In this document: piece by piece, positions 23,408-36,600 of the stretch | Layout of the letters: every line of letters begins with the position of its first letter | Numbering within the stretch: position 1 is the first letter of the stretch | Assembly: GCA_019925095.2 (NCBI GenBank) | Contig: CM034411.1 | Location: forward strand, 8,764,001-8,828,000 | Origin: Dendrolimus kikuchii | Lineage: Eukaryota > Arthropoda > Insecta > Lepidoptera > Lasiocampidae | DNA length: 64,000 nt | Reading direction: 5' to 3' | The notes under the pieces: model-generated | Database searches by the model: none | Told to the model about the DNA's origin: nothing | The model's input: only the letters and a program-made list of their open reading frames with translations | Program-made: the position numbers and the translations under genes

Positions 23408-23653
23408 ACGGCCTCTGTGGTTGAGCGGGCTAAGCCTTTGCCGGCGTACCTCACTGCAACGCAGAGGTTCCGGGTTCGATTCCTGGTATAGTAAATTTCG
23501 GAAAACGTATTTTCTCCGTTATTTACTATGGTCTGGGTGTCTGGGATCGGCCCCAGAGTAGTCCGTTGTATATTACTCATAACACAAGCGTAACTTGCTT
23601 AATTTGGGGATATACAATGTGTGTGTTTGTATGCCGATTATTATTATTATTAT
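23408..23653 (+). mobile_element. SINE-D (tRNA-derived), copy 2
   Basis: Full length: tRNA-like head with B box GGTTCGATTCC at 23473-23483, body with GTCTGGGTGTCTGGGATCGG, tail of TTA repeats. It is the best-preserved copy in the window. Confidence 0.88.
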
Positions 23654-24489
23654 AGAACCGGCCATAAAACAATTTGATTATATACCTCCAGTTTGTAACG
23701 TAATTTTCATTAAGAGCAGCTCTAACACCAGATTAATTCACAGGGCAAAAATTTGGCATGTGTGTCAGTCCACACTCGGTATAGAATTCCGTAGAGATTA
23801 TAACGTTGACTATTTGTGGTATATATATCTACTTGTGAAGAATACCTTTCGATAGCCACGCCTATGTACATTCATTTTTTTTATCTCTCAGTTATTTTAT
23901 GGTAACCAACTCTTATTATCATTTATTTGCAATTTCCCCCCACACTGTAAAGCATACAGAATATAACTTTCTTCTAAATTTTATCCATATAAAAACAATA
24001 ACTTAAGTGGAGAAAAATAACTATGACATACAAAAATAGACTTATATTCCTGCACCATCTGGTATAATGTTAGTAATGGTGTCACAATTCTGTGCCACAG
24101 TCACTAACACTAACATTAAGACCAAACAAAGCAGGCACATTAAGGTTCAGTTCTTATCAAAATGCCTATTACAGCGTAACAGTTAAATAAAGTTAAATTA
24201 ACTTAAGCAACGCAACTCAATAGCTCAGCTCTTTCAAACTTAACTCAACAACAACATCATAACAACCGCAGGAGTTTCAACGTCTATCTGTTCCATTTAA
24301 TCGTGACTTTGTAAAAAAACATCCTGCAAACTTGCTGTTGGCTTTAAAAAACAAACCGGTATCTTAGGAGAATTATTTCGATTTTATTCCTTACAAAACT
24401 AAGGCCCGTATATAATATTTACAAACATTAAATGCCAAGTGTCTACTAGCTAGCTGAATCACTCAGGCGGTGTAATCGTCAGTGAGAGT
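23654..24489. other. spacer without recognised gene
   Basis: AT-rich, no sustained frame. Confidence 0.5.
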
Positions 24490-24720
24490 TATTTATTTGT
24501 GCCATTTGCTGTTGAGACGCTTAGACCGTGGGATTCTGAGGCCATGAGCCTCTACCAAAATTCATCAAAACTATTCATTGACCCTTCAGGTGATCAGAGG
24601 GCTGGTGCCTACCTCGGGCAACAGATCAGTATGGCGATCCAGCGAGGTAACGTAGCCAGCCTTCTGGGCGCACCTTACCCATAGAAGACTGTGACCTAGG
24701 CCCAGTCTTCTACTTATAGT
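24490..24720 (+). pseudogene. fragment of a non-LTR ORF C-terminus (VETL.PW...QRGN family)
   Basis: The frame reads PFAVETLRPWDSEAMSLYQN, later GDQRAGAYLGQQISMAIQRG and NVASLLGAPYP stop. It joins the two motif blocks seen separately at 6657-6770 (VE.LGPWG) and 17118-17310 (QRGN.ASLLG), so all three are pieces of one element type. No RT domain precedes it. Confidence 0.65.
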
Positions 24721-24947
24721 CTTGAGGAATTATAGGTAAAATACAGTATAACTAAGTTTTCTTTTAATTGTTTTATAATGTTTTAAATAATAATTAAAAA
24801 TTTATCCGTGTGAAAAAATTTATTACCATTCATTAACGTTAATTTTTCTTATTTTGTCCTTAGTTTTAATTGTCTCTTTTTAGTATTACATCATCTTATT
24901 AAATTGTTCTGTAGCGCTTACAGAATTATCTCGTGTCTAATTAATAG

Positions 24948-25741
24948 TGTTACAACTCAGATCCCGACAACCACAAAACACACCTGCATAACTGAAACAA
25001 AGCACATTTATTAACCGTCGGCATTTGAACTAATAACATTTAAATTCTTTTATAGTCGTCTTCTTTTATTTACTTATTGTCATACGGCATATTGTTGTAT
25101 TATGATCATTAGCCAGATGTTACGGATTTAAAGTACAAGCTGATTCTAGGAAGGCCGGACGGACATATTGCATCTGTGCATTATAAAGCAATGTCCCAAT
25201 TGAGGGAGCAGTCAGTCGAGCGAGAACCACCAGCGAATCGGGAATCTAATAAGTGACGGACTTTGCGCGTTTTATTGAATATATTTTTATTGCAGGAGTT
25301 CAGCAGACAGGCAGACGGCCCACATGATGGAAAGCGGTTACCATCGTCTATGTACATTTGCAACACCAAAGGTGCTACAAATGCGCTGCTGCTCTCTTAA
25401 GGGACATTGGAACCTGGTTACTAATGCCGGAACACAAGACAAGGTTGTTATGGCGGTATACTCTAGACCAGGGGTGGTCGCCATTCAGTCGAGTAAATAC
25501 CCTACCACCTAGCTGTGGGTTGTTTTGTCGCCTGTTACGACAGGCCACCCGGCCGCAGAAAATTGTATTCTTTCTCCGTTCCTGCACGGATGATGAATTA
25601 CGACCTTCTGCATTATGTTTGGACTTGTTGTGTTCAGTTATATTTGTACCTGTGTTATACGTGTTTGTATAGTTCTAATAAACTCTATAGTAATTCTAAC
25701 GGTATTTTAATTCGAGTCCCGCCACTCGTAAACTCGTAACA
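24948..25741 (+). mobile_element. solo LTR, copy e, interrupted by a SINE-A
   Basis: The LTR runs TGTTACAA to TCGTAACA with the same U3 as copies d and f. It is split at GTTTTATTGAAT by a minus-strand SINE-A (25281-25593). TGAAT is repeated on both sides of the insert. Without the insert it is about 480 bp. The SINE is therefore younger than the LTR. Confidence 0.85.
25281..25593 (-). mobile_element. SINE-A inserted in solo LTR e
   Basis: This is a full-length minus copy. TGAAT lies on both sides (25276-25280, 25594-25598). The host LTR reads through cleanly when the copy and one TGAAT are removed. Confidence 0.9.
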
Positions 25742-26850
25742 ATTTGAAGAAACTGAAATGACTGTTGGTGACTTCAAAATATCTAAATACAAAAACTGCT
25801 ATACTTGCATCATAACTGACCTTATTCCAAAGGTTGTGTCTGTTACTCTGCCTAAAAGTTCGTTTCAAATTGCTCGGATTTAATGAGAATTTTATAAATT
25901 AATAGACATTTTAGAAACAAATCGTTGGAATCAACCTCTTTAGATAATTTAGTTCTTATTGATTGATTGACATTGTTCTTCTTTATTTTTTTCTTCACTC
26001 TTTATTCCCTTGGATTGTAACGTATCATTCCGAATAAAATATTATTATAACATAAAAAACCATGCATTACTTCACAACTACGTTATTTGTCTATGTACAG
26101 GTTATTAGGTGCTATGTAAAGAATATTTTTAACCGATTTCGCAAAAGAGCATTTTGTCAATTTGTTATTTAATATACATTATTACTACTAAAATAATACC
26201 ACATGTGTATACTACGAATTTTAGAGTTAGATGTTCCGTAATATTAAGACGAAAAGGTTTCTTTCCCTGTATACATAACTAAGATGAATATAATATTTAT
26301 ATCTTCTTTCTTGTCGAAAGTTATACACAAAAAAATTATGTATTTTATAACACAGCTTAGACCTCACTTGCACTAATAGAAAATCTAATATACACTCCTA
26401 AATTTCACACTAAAACGCAAACCGAATTAACCACTTGACAACACAAACTAATTTTATATACTCAAAACATTCCAAAGATTTCCACCGATGGTAATAGGTA
26501 TAGATAATCTATTCAATTTTTAAACCAGCCTAATTATACAAGTTTATATCAGATACTAATAAAAAGGATCTTTCGAATGTCTTCAACGCATTAATCGTCT
26601 TATTAGAATAATGATGTTAAAGGATATTTAGACTTGTCCAACTAGTCACGTTTTGGAAATGATATCACCAGATAGAGTTGATATCGATAATAATAATAAC
26701 ACCACTTTAGTTTCACAACCAATATCGGTCCGAGACTCCTTCGACTATTTTTCGCTATTTCGTATAATTTAGGGTTCGGCTCTGAAGGCCTACTTTAAAA
26801 ATTCACCTATATACCATTTATATTGCTGTTATAGCTATTTGTTGTTCCAA
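25742..26850. other. AT-rich spacer
   Basis: No gene or shared repeat. It ends in a TA run at about 26850. Confidence 0.5.
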
Positions 26851-27108
26851 TATATATATATATGCATACATCTATGCACGTTCACTATTTTGAAGAGAAA
26901 AAAAGTATAAGTGTGTTAACAAATGTACGCGGAATTACGGCTCGACGACCTTTTTTTGCCCGTGGTACGCGACTTTTCATAGGCGAAATAGATATGCGTA
27001 CATATGTACGCGTACTTGCTGGCATGTCTATATATATATATATATTTATAGATCTATGCGTGTTCACTATTTTTCACGAAGAGAAAAAAAGTATAAGTGT
27101 GTTAACAA
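26851..27108 (-). repeat. tandemly duplicated 3' tail next to the RT pseudogene
   Basis: Two direct copies of a segment of about 70 bp lie at 26851-26921 and 27029-27108. Each has a TA run, TCTATGC(A/G)(C/T)GTTCAC, and GAAGAGAAAAAAAGTATAAG. The second abuts the 3' end of the RT pseudogene, so on the minus strand this looks like a duplicated 3' UTR. The spacer contains TA runs and a GTACATATGTAC palindrome. Confidence 0.6.
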
Positions 27109-27117
27109 GGCTCCTGA

Positions 27118-28135
27118 CATCACCTTCTGCTAGTACACGATCAATTTGATCATGGAAGGTGTACGGCTTCGCATCCATCCACTTTTGCACCTTTTTTGCA
27201 TTCTTTCGACATGCCCGAACCACCGGAGCATTCCTTTCCTTACCTTCACCCCGACACTCTCTTTCAGACCAACTCTCTTTCTTACTTCGGTATTACGAAC
27301 GCGGTCCGCGAGCGTCACTCCGCAGATTTTGCGCAGTGCTCGCATCTCGACCGCGTTTACTCTACTTTCATGCTCTCTCTTCCATACCCAACTCTCGCAT
27401 CCATACGTGAGCGTAGGTACCAGCACCGCGTTGTGTACGGCGAGCTGGGCCTTCTGGCTGAGGTTCTTAGCGCCTAGAAGTTTACCTAACGCTCCATTCA
27501 CACTATTCCCCAAATTCACTCTTCTTTCTATATCAGCGGTGTACCTTCCATCCCTGCTAAAAGCACATCCAAGATATACAAACTCATTCACTTGCTCTAG
27601 CATAACATCATCGACCATTATCCTTGCATTCGTTCTGCTTCCACCCGCACGCATGCCATACAGCCCTCGTAAGTGGACTGCACAGCACGCATCAATTGGC
27701 CATTAATCCCATATCCGGGCAATATGTCCCAGAGGTCCTTCCGCACAACCCTGTCAAATGCTTTCTCTAGATCCACAAAACCGCAGAAAACCTTCCGGCC
27801 CATAGCCAGCTGCTTCTCTACGATATTGCGGAGAGAGAAAACTTGATCCATACATCCCCTTCCATTTCTGAAACCACCTTGTGCATCCCACAGTAATCCA
27901 TCGGATACAACTCTCATTCTCTTTTCAATAATCTTCGCATACACTTTAGATGCTGTGCTGATCAAACTGATGGCCCTGTAGCTGGCGCACTCCATACGTG
28001 ACCCCTTGCCTTTATACAAGGGCACGATGACAGCGCGCCTCCAGTCCTTGGGAACCTTTCCCGTCCTCCAGCACAAGTTGCATAAGGACAGGAAAGCGTC
28101 CCGGACGCAGGTTCCACCAGATTTGATCATCTCAG
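27118..28135 (-). pseudogene. broken non-LTR retrotransposon reverse transcriptase
   Basis: The first segment (28130 to about 27620) reads like RT fingers and palm: WRRAVIVPLYKGKGSRMECA, YRAISLISTASKVYAKIIEK, a QGGFRNGRG motif and CGFVDLEKAFDRV, which holds the first catalytic Asp. The next segment (27654 to 27130, another frame) resumes with EFVYLGCAFSRDGRYTADIE, an RKICGVTLADRVRN tract and LRWFGHVERM, typical of the C-terminus of endonuclease-RT proteins. The region expected to carry the second catalytic box ([YF]ADD) is missing at the junction near 27618-27660. The endonuclease is also absent. It is a dead, 5'-truncated copy. The plus-strand open frames here are antisense shadows. Confidence 0.85.
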
Positions 28136-28399
28136 TTATAAAAATAATGTCAAGTAATACATAATTAGGTATATGAAAATTTTCAGTAGTATTTTTTTAA
28201 ATTTTATATCACAAAGACAGACTAAACTTAAAAGTACTGAATTATGTAGTAAATCTTTAAAACCGGCATCAGAGTGAGATCAGAATTAGAGCTACTATAA
28301 TCTAATATTAAATCTGCATATATTTTAAACAAACAGTAATATAGTTGATTATTATTCTAACTCATTCCCCAATAAAATTATTATTATTGATCATTTATG

Positions 28400-28494
28400 G
28401 TCTTATTCATATTGAATTAAAGTAACTTTGTAAGTTTCTTTAAGGTTCTTAGACAAGCCTGCAGACTTCCTCTAACTCAATATGAATAAGACAT
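28400..28494. repeat. 16-bp inverted repeat with ~62-nt spacer
   Basis: GTCTTATTCATATTGA near 28400 and TCAATATGAATAAGAC near 28479-28494 are perfect complements. The size and spacing suggest a small MITE remnant. Confidence 0.8.
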
Positions 28495-28687
28495 GTCTAA
28501 AACTTTCGATAACAAGTCATTCAGAATTTGTAAATTACAGAATATCTAAAAACTTCATTTTTTTTTAAATCAATCAATTCTTTACTTGTTTAGTAATGTA
28601 TGTAACGATTTTTCTTTATTATTTATTGTCCTGACAAAGTATTATTAAAAGTAGTCATTTCCTTTTTAGATTTTATTATTTATTGAA

Positions 28688-28730
28688 TTATTATTACTCA
28701 GAGCTAAGTCATAGCTCTGAGTAATAATAA
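28688..28730. repeat. perfect 18-bp inverted repeat, 7-nt loop
   Basis: Arms 28688-28705 and 28713-28730 are exact reverse complements around AAGTCAT. It overlaps the start of repeat G copy 2. Confidence 0.95.
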
Positions 28731-28845
28731 GTCAAAGAAGCAAGTGAGGTGTGTAAGAATAAGCCTGAATGGCGTTCAGTTGTTCGAGCCTACCCCGCTA
28801 AGGAACTGGCGTGAAGTTATCTATGTATGTATGTATTATTACTGA
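28706..28845 (+). repeat. interspersed repeat G, copy 2
   Basis: GTCAAAGAAGCAAGTGAGGT, AAGAATAAGCCTGAATGGCG, CCTACCCCGCTAAGGAACTG and a TATGTATGTATG tail match the minus strand of 5131-5262. A perfect hairpin overlaps its start. Confidence 0.75.
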
Positions 28846-31800
28846 TATTACTAATAATTTTGTAAGTAAGTATGTTTAACATTCAGCTGTCAGCACGCTA
28901 GACTTAACCTTTTCTTAACTATTGTGTTGTCGAAATAAATAAAAATAAAGGGTTCCCAATTGCCTAACCGATACCAGCAGAAGTTGTGTGTCACGTAGAT
29001 GAGTAAGCTACGGTGGAATCAGGCGGAAAGACTGCGTCAGGACCTTCCGCATCAGGGCAGAGTTTATGTCCGTGACATAGCACACAAACCGAAACTGCCT
29101 ACACTAATACGACTTTACAATCTGAGAATACCGCTACCACAAGGCCCAGGTGAAAGAGGTAGGCACAAGAAATGATAGTTAACATAGTGAAGATAAGTAT
29201 GCGTGCCAAAGGTCTCACACTAAGGATTCCGTTAACCGTGCGAAATGGACTTTATCTTAAGTTGGAAATCGGATTCCTGACTCCATTAGCAGATACTCCA
29301 AACGCTACTGTCAGTATCTGTCCATATAGCGAGTAGTCAGTCGCCGTTAGGCTATATCTGTTCTTCGCACATTGGACGTCCTCGCGCCAGTCCCAAATAC
29401 CTAACTCTATTAGAATTTCATTTCAATAACTTAGTATTTTTTTACCCATTTCCCAAAATAGTCGTACACTGACCAAGGATTGTTTTCCATTCGGTTTTAC
29501 ACCACATTTAAATTTTCAAAAAGATCATTCGAACCTTGTAAAAGTCCGGGCCATTCTTATGGTCTATGGTCTTCACCGATTCAAAGATAGATAATATTTC
29601 CTATTCAGGTTATTTTTAGAGGAATCTCCCATGAGCATTTCTCTGGGTACTAGTTTGAATTTACATATTATGTATATCATAACATGTTAAAAACACGTAG
29701 CTGGTTATAAGACTAGAATTTTCCTACTTTGTATTATTACGGAGTTTTGAAAACCTACAGAAGGACCTGGTAAAGGTCAGACCAGGTTACCAATCAGGTT
29801 TTGGGGTATTCCCTGAGTTTGGCATATTATTTATTGTAGGTATTTTAGAACATTATAAAAGAAAACACAAGCGATATTGTTTATTTATATAATTCATTTA
29901 TTTAAATTGTATAGTATTCACATTGTCGCTACGAGTTTCAAGACGTGAAACACCAGCTGTACATATAAAATGAGAACACAATATTTCACAAAAAAAAATT
30001 ACTAGGTATAAAGAGAAATGCAGCGGTCCAACGAAAGCTTAACAATTATTTATAGTAACTAGGTTTTTCTGCTATACTTATTCGTAACGCTGAACACAGA
30101 CCGGACAAACGAAGGCGAGCGAACATCAAAACAACCCTTTAAACGTATACCAAAAGTTGATTTCCATTCATTTTCAAAAAGCAACGGCGTAAAAGGCTAT
30201 GATGAGCACCCAAGGCAAAACTTGAATATTATGCCCTCAAAAATTAATTTATGGGAAAATAAGTAATATATTTTATGTGATGAATGTTATCGCTCGAGGA
30301 TTACGTCTCCTTGACAATCAATCCTTCAAAAGTCGTCAATCCTTGAGGATTGGATTGCGCCACGTGGGGATTGCGCCCGTGAGGATTGCGCCCTACAAAC
30401 TGTGCAGTCCCTAGCTACGTTACTGTGGTGAAGGTAAACTAATTTTCGAAACTGTACAAACAAATTACCTTCGTATTTCTAGTTTGACCGATTTTCTTAT
30501 TATTAATAAAAGAATAAAACTGTAGTTTACAGTCAAACCAAAGTACTTTTTTATCATCTACCAAAACGTTGCAGTCTTCTCGATTTTGTACGAGTATAAT
30601 AAGTTGACTTCATAATTCTACGACCCAAACTTACGTTATTTTTTAATCAACATTGTAATTTTTTTTATAATATAAATCATAGTTACATTGAAACCTACGG
30701 AAATAAGTGCGTATATCAAATCTATAAATGGAACTAGTTTTCTCAAACCCATAAACATATTCCGCAAGCACTTTCCTTCGATATTTTGATATATGTTCAT
30801 AAAAGCCTACGTTTGTCAAGTCTGCGCGCAATTTTCATAGCAAACTAGTCTTATTTATAACTAAAATGTACTTGGCAGTTTCGAGACGTGAGACTTCGGC
30901 GTGAAAAATGAATTAATACTGATCGTTGCCAAGTAGACGGCTTATGTTTGGACGAGTTCAACTGACTTCGATTGTGCTATCATTGCAGATGGGCGAAAAC
31001 TGTATACGTATGTGGATGAAGAAGGCATGTAACCATTGAGAAAATGGACCCTAACGTTTGACTGGCCGACCAAGGCGCTGATGCACCCTACGCTAGCCCA
31101 CGAAGGCCAGCGAAAAGTACAGCTTGGCCATCGAAGCTGCTGTGTAAGCATCAGTTGGGAAGCCTCCAGTAGCTAAGACTACGGCACCTATAGGTCGTTG
31201 CCCTCAGAGTTGAAGCCGGGGCAAAGAGTTTCAACTCGACACCCCAACCAACTCCACCTACATGAACTGAAGACTTGACAACAACAATTTTTTCCCTCGT
31301 ACATAACTCCTTCATCAGTTGCTATTTTCAAAAACGAGCTCAGGTAGCGTTGTTTCAAGATTTAATATGGTTTTTATGCACATTATACTTTCATTCGACA
31401 TAAAAAAATCTTAAGAATGTTACATAACTTATCCATTCACTCATACCTTTAAACGTTTGTAATCCATAGAAGAATAGTACTAAAAATTACAATCATCCAC
31501 TAAAAAGACATCTAATAAAAAGAAAGAATCATATAAGATTTAGGAGCTTTCCAAAACTACGTTTTTTTCTTGTCGCTTTGTTGAATTCTTTAATTATGGT
31601 ATTTTTTTTAAATACACTAAAACTTCGCAAACATACAACAGGATTTTCTATAAATCATCTCTTTTCTACAATCAAACAGGAAAATGGGGAGCGCGACTAT
31701 ATAAGGGCAATTTATTCGAACACTGAATACTTGCACTGTCAAGTTCACTCGCCGCTTTCCTGCTAACAGCCGTCGACGTAAACTATGTAAACAAGCGGTT

Positions 31801-33479
31801 ATAAACGAGCGATTTCTAAGAATTTCAAATTCAGAACAATTCGAACTTAATGCCGAAAATGACGGTTCAATTCTGTCTTTCAATTTTGACAGAGGCATTG
31901 TCAACATTAAAAATTAAAGGAACTTAATTGTAAAAAAGGACTTTATAATTGCTTATCTGCTTGTTTATTATATAATTGCGTCTCTTAGATTATACTTTGA
32001 AGCACATTTTGTGTTAAAGTATAAAGTTTTGTAGTGTATAGATAGACAATAGAAATAAAAATACTAAAGTTTGAAACCTCCAATAAAAGAAAGAAAAGAA
32101 AAAACGAAGTAGTAAAGTCACTTATGAAAACCTTTTTAAAAAGATTGTTTTATTTTTTTAAACTATTCTGTCCCATTTCTATACAAATTGAAACACAGAA
32201 ATGAGCCAGTCTATACGAAAACTCAGTCAATTTTTAAAGTCGGAAATAAATAACCGATGAATTTTTTTAAATACTTTTTCAACAAATATTTAACGCATTA
32301 TTAGAAAACGTTACTTAGAAAATTTTATAAATATCCTCATCAGCTATCAATTCACGTTGCATTAACATATATTTCTACTTTTTAAATGGACAGATATAGA
32401 TGAACTATCTAGTACTCAAATTCGAAATTTATATTAGACTTCAATATTGTAATTCTTCTTAAAACTTCCTAATTCCCTCCATAATAAACATGTTTTACTC
32501 AGAATTTTGCAAAATGATCTACTCATCTCGTTCACACACGCACACATTTGACGCCGTGACGTTCGCTCATTATTATTGTGTGAGTGAAACGGCAATATAT
32601 GTGTATGTAGGAGAGAGATAGAAAGAGAGAAAGAGAGGAGATAAATAGTGGTTAATTATTTTAACAAATACCACGGAAATCGCGGACGAACTATACAATA
32701 TTAAGAATTATTATACAAAAATTGGGATAAAAATGTTCGCAATAACAAGAAAATCAAGTCTGATGGTATGGTATAAATTAGGTGGCGTAAGTAAATATCT
32801 TCCTACTACAGCTACGTTCAGATATAGTATATAATGTTTAAAACTTTTTCATTGACGTTAAATATAATAATTGAAAGTTACTTTTGAAAATTAACTTTTG
32901 CATACAAAATTAACTACGTAATAGCCACACTCAAAGTCGATAAAGTTTCGAGTCTGTAATTCACTAAGTTACCTAAGAAACTAAAACCTGTTTGTTGTTC
33001 CTCACATAGCCTGAATGAATACTTATGCAACATTCTTAAAATTTGACCTTAGTAAAGATTTTTATTTGAATACATGATATCTACGAAGATTCACCTTGTT
33101 TCAACATTCCACGACTCCATGAAACAAGCCAGCGCTTTACAGCGATAAAATGTTAACATAAGCCATCGAGAAATTAGTTAAACCTGATAAGGCTGAAAGT
33201 GAAATGCTTTGTGTCAGCCATCACATTTAAAGTAAATAAAAAAGCTATATAATAATTGACTAAATATTTCATATTGATATCGGGATCAACGCAGTGATAC
33301 ACATATGGACAAAAAATTTGAAACTATCATAATTAATGGCATAATATTAATTTCTTGGACATTAAAGCATTTCTTCCTATCTGTCTATGATATTGATTTA
33401 ACATTTTTATCTCTTAAGTAATGGCAAATCGATATAACACCATGGAAAAAGAATATTGTTCTTCCATGGCCATATCTTG
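28846..33479. other. spacer with two GC-richer blocks
   Basis: Blocks at 28960-29400 and 30930-31270 have near-even base composition and may be old retroelement pieces, but no motif could be read. The GGATTGCGCC repeat is at 30351-30394, and a GA-rich run at about 32610-32642. Confidence 0.45.
30351..30394 (+). repeat. GGATTGCGCC short tandem repeat
   Basis: Three units of GGATTGCGCC(A)CGTG(A/G) with a period of about 15 bp, preceded by CAATCCT/GAGGATT inverted bits (30317-30350). Confidence 0.75.
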
Positions 33480-33690
33480 TATTAATAATTTGGGTTCGAA
33501 TTTTGGTAAAGTTTACACCTTTCAGACTAGGCAAATATGGGTATTGATACAACAACCATTTATTAATGATGAAGAAAAACATCGTGAGGAAATCTGCAGA
33601 TAAAAATTATTCATGTGTGAAACACGCCAAATCAACCTGGCATACCACTGAAGTTTAACTAACATTTGAGTCATTTTGTGATCATGAGTG
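33480..33690 (+). repeat. degenerate SINE middle region
   Basis: AAAAACATCGTGAGGAAATC, TGTGTGAAACACGCCAAATC and CCTGGCAT follow the common lepidopteran SINE middle (AACATCGTGAGGAAACC...TGTGAAGTCTGCCAATC). The head and tail are not clear. The small open frames on it are not genes. Confidence 0.55.
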
Positions 33691-36600
33691 CTGAAAAGTA
33701 ACTGATTCGTCAGAAAAAAATAATAAATCAAATATAGTTTTACATTAGATAGGATAGAAACAGGTTATTGGTAGTAGTTAAGCTACTTCCAATAATCTTT
33801 TTAACACTTTATGTCAGATTTGTTTCATTTAACATGTCCACATTTGTATCACTGAGTAAAAATAAACTATGTCCATCGATTTGTCACTTAAACGAGAATT
33901 TCAGACAACTACTATATTAAACTATTTATTGAGCATAATATTAAACGAAAGGCAGTCAAAAATTAATACACAATAAAAAGAAAATAAAATGCTATTTTGA
34001 GTATAATCAGACACGGTCAAAGGGTTAAAATCGTATTATGAGGCATATGTACATTTTTGGAAACAAAAGATACTGTACGATGCAAAATTGACGAACACTA
34101 AATAAAATACAAGAAGAATATACTTCAAACAATAATAATGTTAATCACATTGAACAAAAGTAAATTTTGTAAAATATATTTATTTTACAATATTGAGTTT
34201 TGCTCGGTGTGATTGCATATGCGATGACCTTTACAGATATATTTGTTTTTTGTTTAAAAACAAATAAGTTCTACATATTCTTCTTACTGTACACATCGTT
34301 TATATCAACATTAATTATTATAATATTCCATATATATAATAGAAATAATTGTTTATGTCACATATGCATGTATCGTTTAATTCTGGTTCGAAAATGTCCA
34401 TTGCCTCATACAACTGCGTGGCCAAGCCACAATCGATACTTGCATTTCATTATATAAAAAAATACAATCGTATTAATATGTAATCACATACATATCGAAT
34501 AAAATCATTATAATCTATAAACTAAAAATAAAAATGCTTGTTAATCGAATATTATACATGTTATAGGCCTTTTTGTAACGATACATATAACAGGAAGACG
34601 ACAAATAATATGTGATTAAATCATACTTTCTTTTCGAGTCAAACATATTATTGCACTAAATGTACACAAAATTTAAACTGTCAAATATAACTGTCATGTC
34701 AAACTGTCAATTATCTATAAACAAAGATATGACAAGAGATTATTATAAATTGTCATTTGCAAAAATATAATTTGGAATATGTACAGTTTATCAATAGAAA
34801 ATAACATTGACAATTTTTTACAGGAAGGGATTTGACAGATATTTTTGAGACATACCTAAATCATTATTTATATATTTTTACATCACAAATTAAAACTTTT
34901 TCAATACATTGATGTATGCACCCCTTCCTAGATCGTATGTATATAGCATTCATTTGACCGATATCAAAAAGCTTATTACGATCGCCGTGATATGTTTAAA
35001 CTCGGCAAATAAAAAAAATAATCCATTAAGTAGTGAAAAAAACATGCTGATAAAATTATGTACTTAACGCGCTATATGTTATATGTGTATCCATGAGTAT
35101 ATATGGCTGAAGGGTATATAATATGTTTAACTACATTATACAGTAGCTGCTGCAATGGATCTTGGGCACTCTGTCACTGACAGAAACAATGCCGAGTGTT
35201 CTTTAAACAAGCATGACTTAAAATGTAATCAATTTTCATAATTTTTTATGAAATAAGTCTCAAATGAATCGTTATTTTTTTTAAATAAGATGTGGAAGTC
35301 AATCATTTCAAAATATAATTATGTACAGACGTAGATGAATAGTGTTTTGCAATATAAAAATAATGGTGTCATGTCCAGGCCTCTGAAACAACATCCATTA
35401 GAAGTATCTCTGGATGTTCCTTCAAATATGAGCAACAAAAAATATTCGAATCTTACAAAATATCAAACATTCACAGCTACATGCACTTTATTCTCGAACC
35501 AACATTTTCAGTTTGTAAAATCTAAGTTCTCATACTAAATTCCGATTTCTGTCATAATGTAACAGTAGTACAAAAATCTATCACCACTTGGGTCGCCACC
35601 GGTCGCCACCTGCACTAAGATCAGAGCGGCCAACATCCATCGCCAACACTGTACATAAGCGCTATATAAACAATAACTGTTATAAATCGTATCAATGCAA
35701 TCACAACATTCACTACGCAATGATTGGCCCTGTTGACATTTTATTTAGTATTTAGTATGAATATGCTAGTGTCATTTGTGGAAGCTGGGATTTATGTTTA
35801 CTATGCAGAAAAGATTCAAGACCCGTATTGAAGAACAATACTTATACACAAATCGATGCTTGGGGAAATAATCTGATAAAATTAAAAATATTCTCAAATG
35901 CACTAGAGTTCATAAGGATACAATACTTTTTCATTTTAACGAACTCGAGCGCCAGTTTGCATACGAGCATTATTTTAAAATATGTGCCCAAGAATAATAT
36001 GATTTGAGACCACATTATATAGATAATAATTAAATATATAAATGATATTTGAAGAGTTACTATTGGACACTAGATAATTACATAAATATTAACTAAGATG
36101 TAAATAGGGCTAGTTTCACAAAATAAAATCGCGTAGCTTAGCTCCTTAAACTAGCTTAAAAGGCCTTGTTACTAACTACCCTTAAATCCAAGAATTCCGC
36201 TTATAAGGTCACCATTTCGTTAAAAATACAGTGTCACTATATCACTTGAGAGAAACAATATTACTAAACTTAAAATCGAATTTAACTAAAATTATTTATA
36301 ATATAAAAAAATTATTTTGTAGAAAACTGTTACGTTATTTTAATCACACACATAAAGTTCGCTTAAACTATGATTTCGAGAGGGAATTTCACACTTGAAA
36401 TGATTAAATATTCGCTTTCCAACGTTGCACTTCGGGCGTCATCACATTCGCCGTATTGAATGCACGTACGAAAAAAAACAAAACACAAAATTCAAATAAA
36501 ATCTTGTATATTCCGCTGCAAGATTCTACGAATTTATATAGACTACAAAAGCGAAAGTGCAAAAATTCAGCTCTCGAAAGCTCACAAGTCGTTTTATTTT

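Noticed and set aside
23408..23490. tRNA-like sequence as a real tRNA gene
   Set aside because: It has a B box but no complete cloverleaf, is followed by a SINE body and recurs at 6.2, 48.8 and 51.0 kb.
27146..27706. 186-codon plus-strand open frame
   Set aside because: It is antisense to the readable C-terminal part of the RT pseudogene on the minus strand, which has the known protein motifs.
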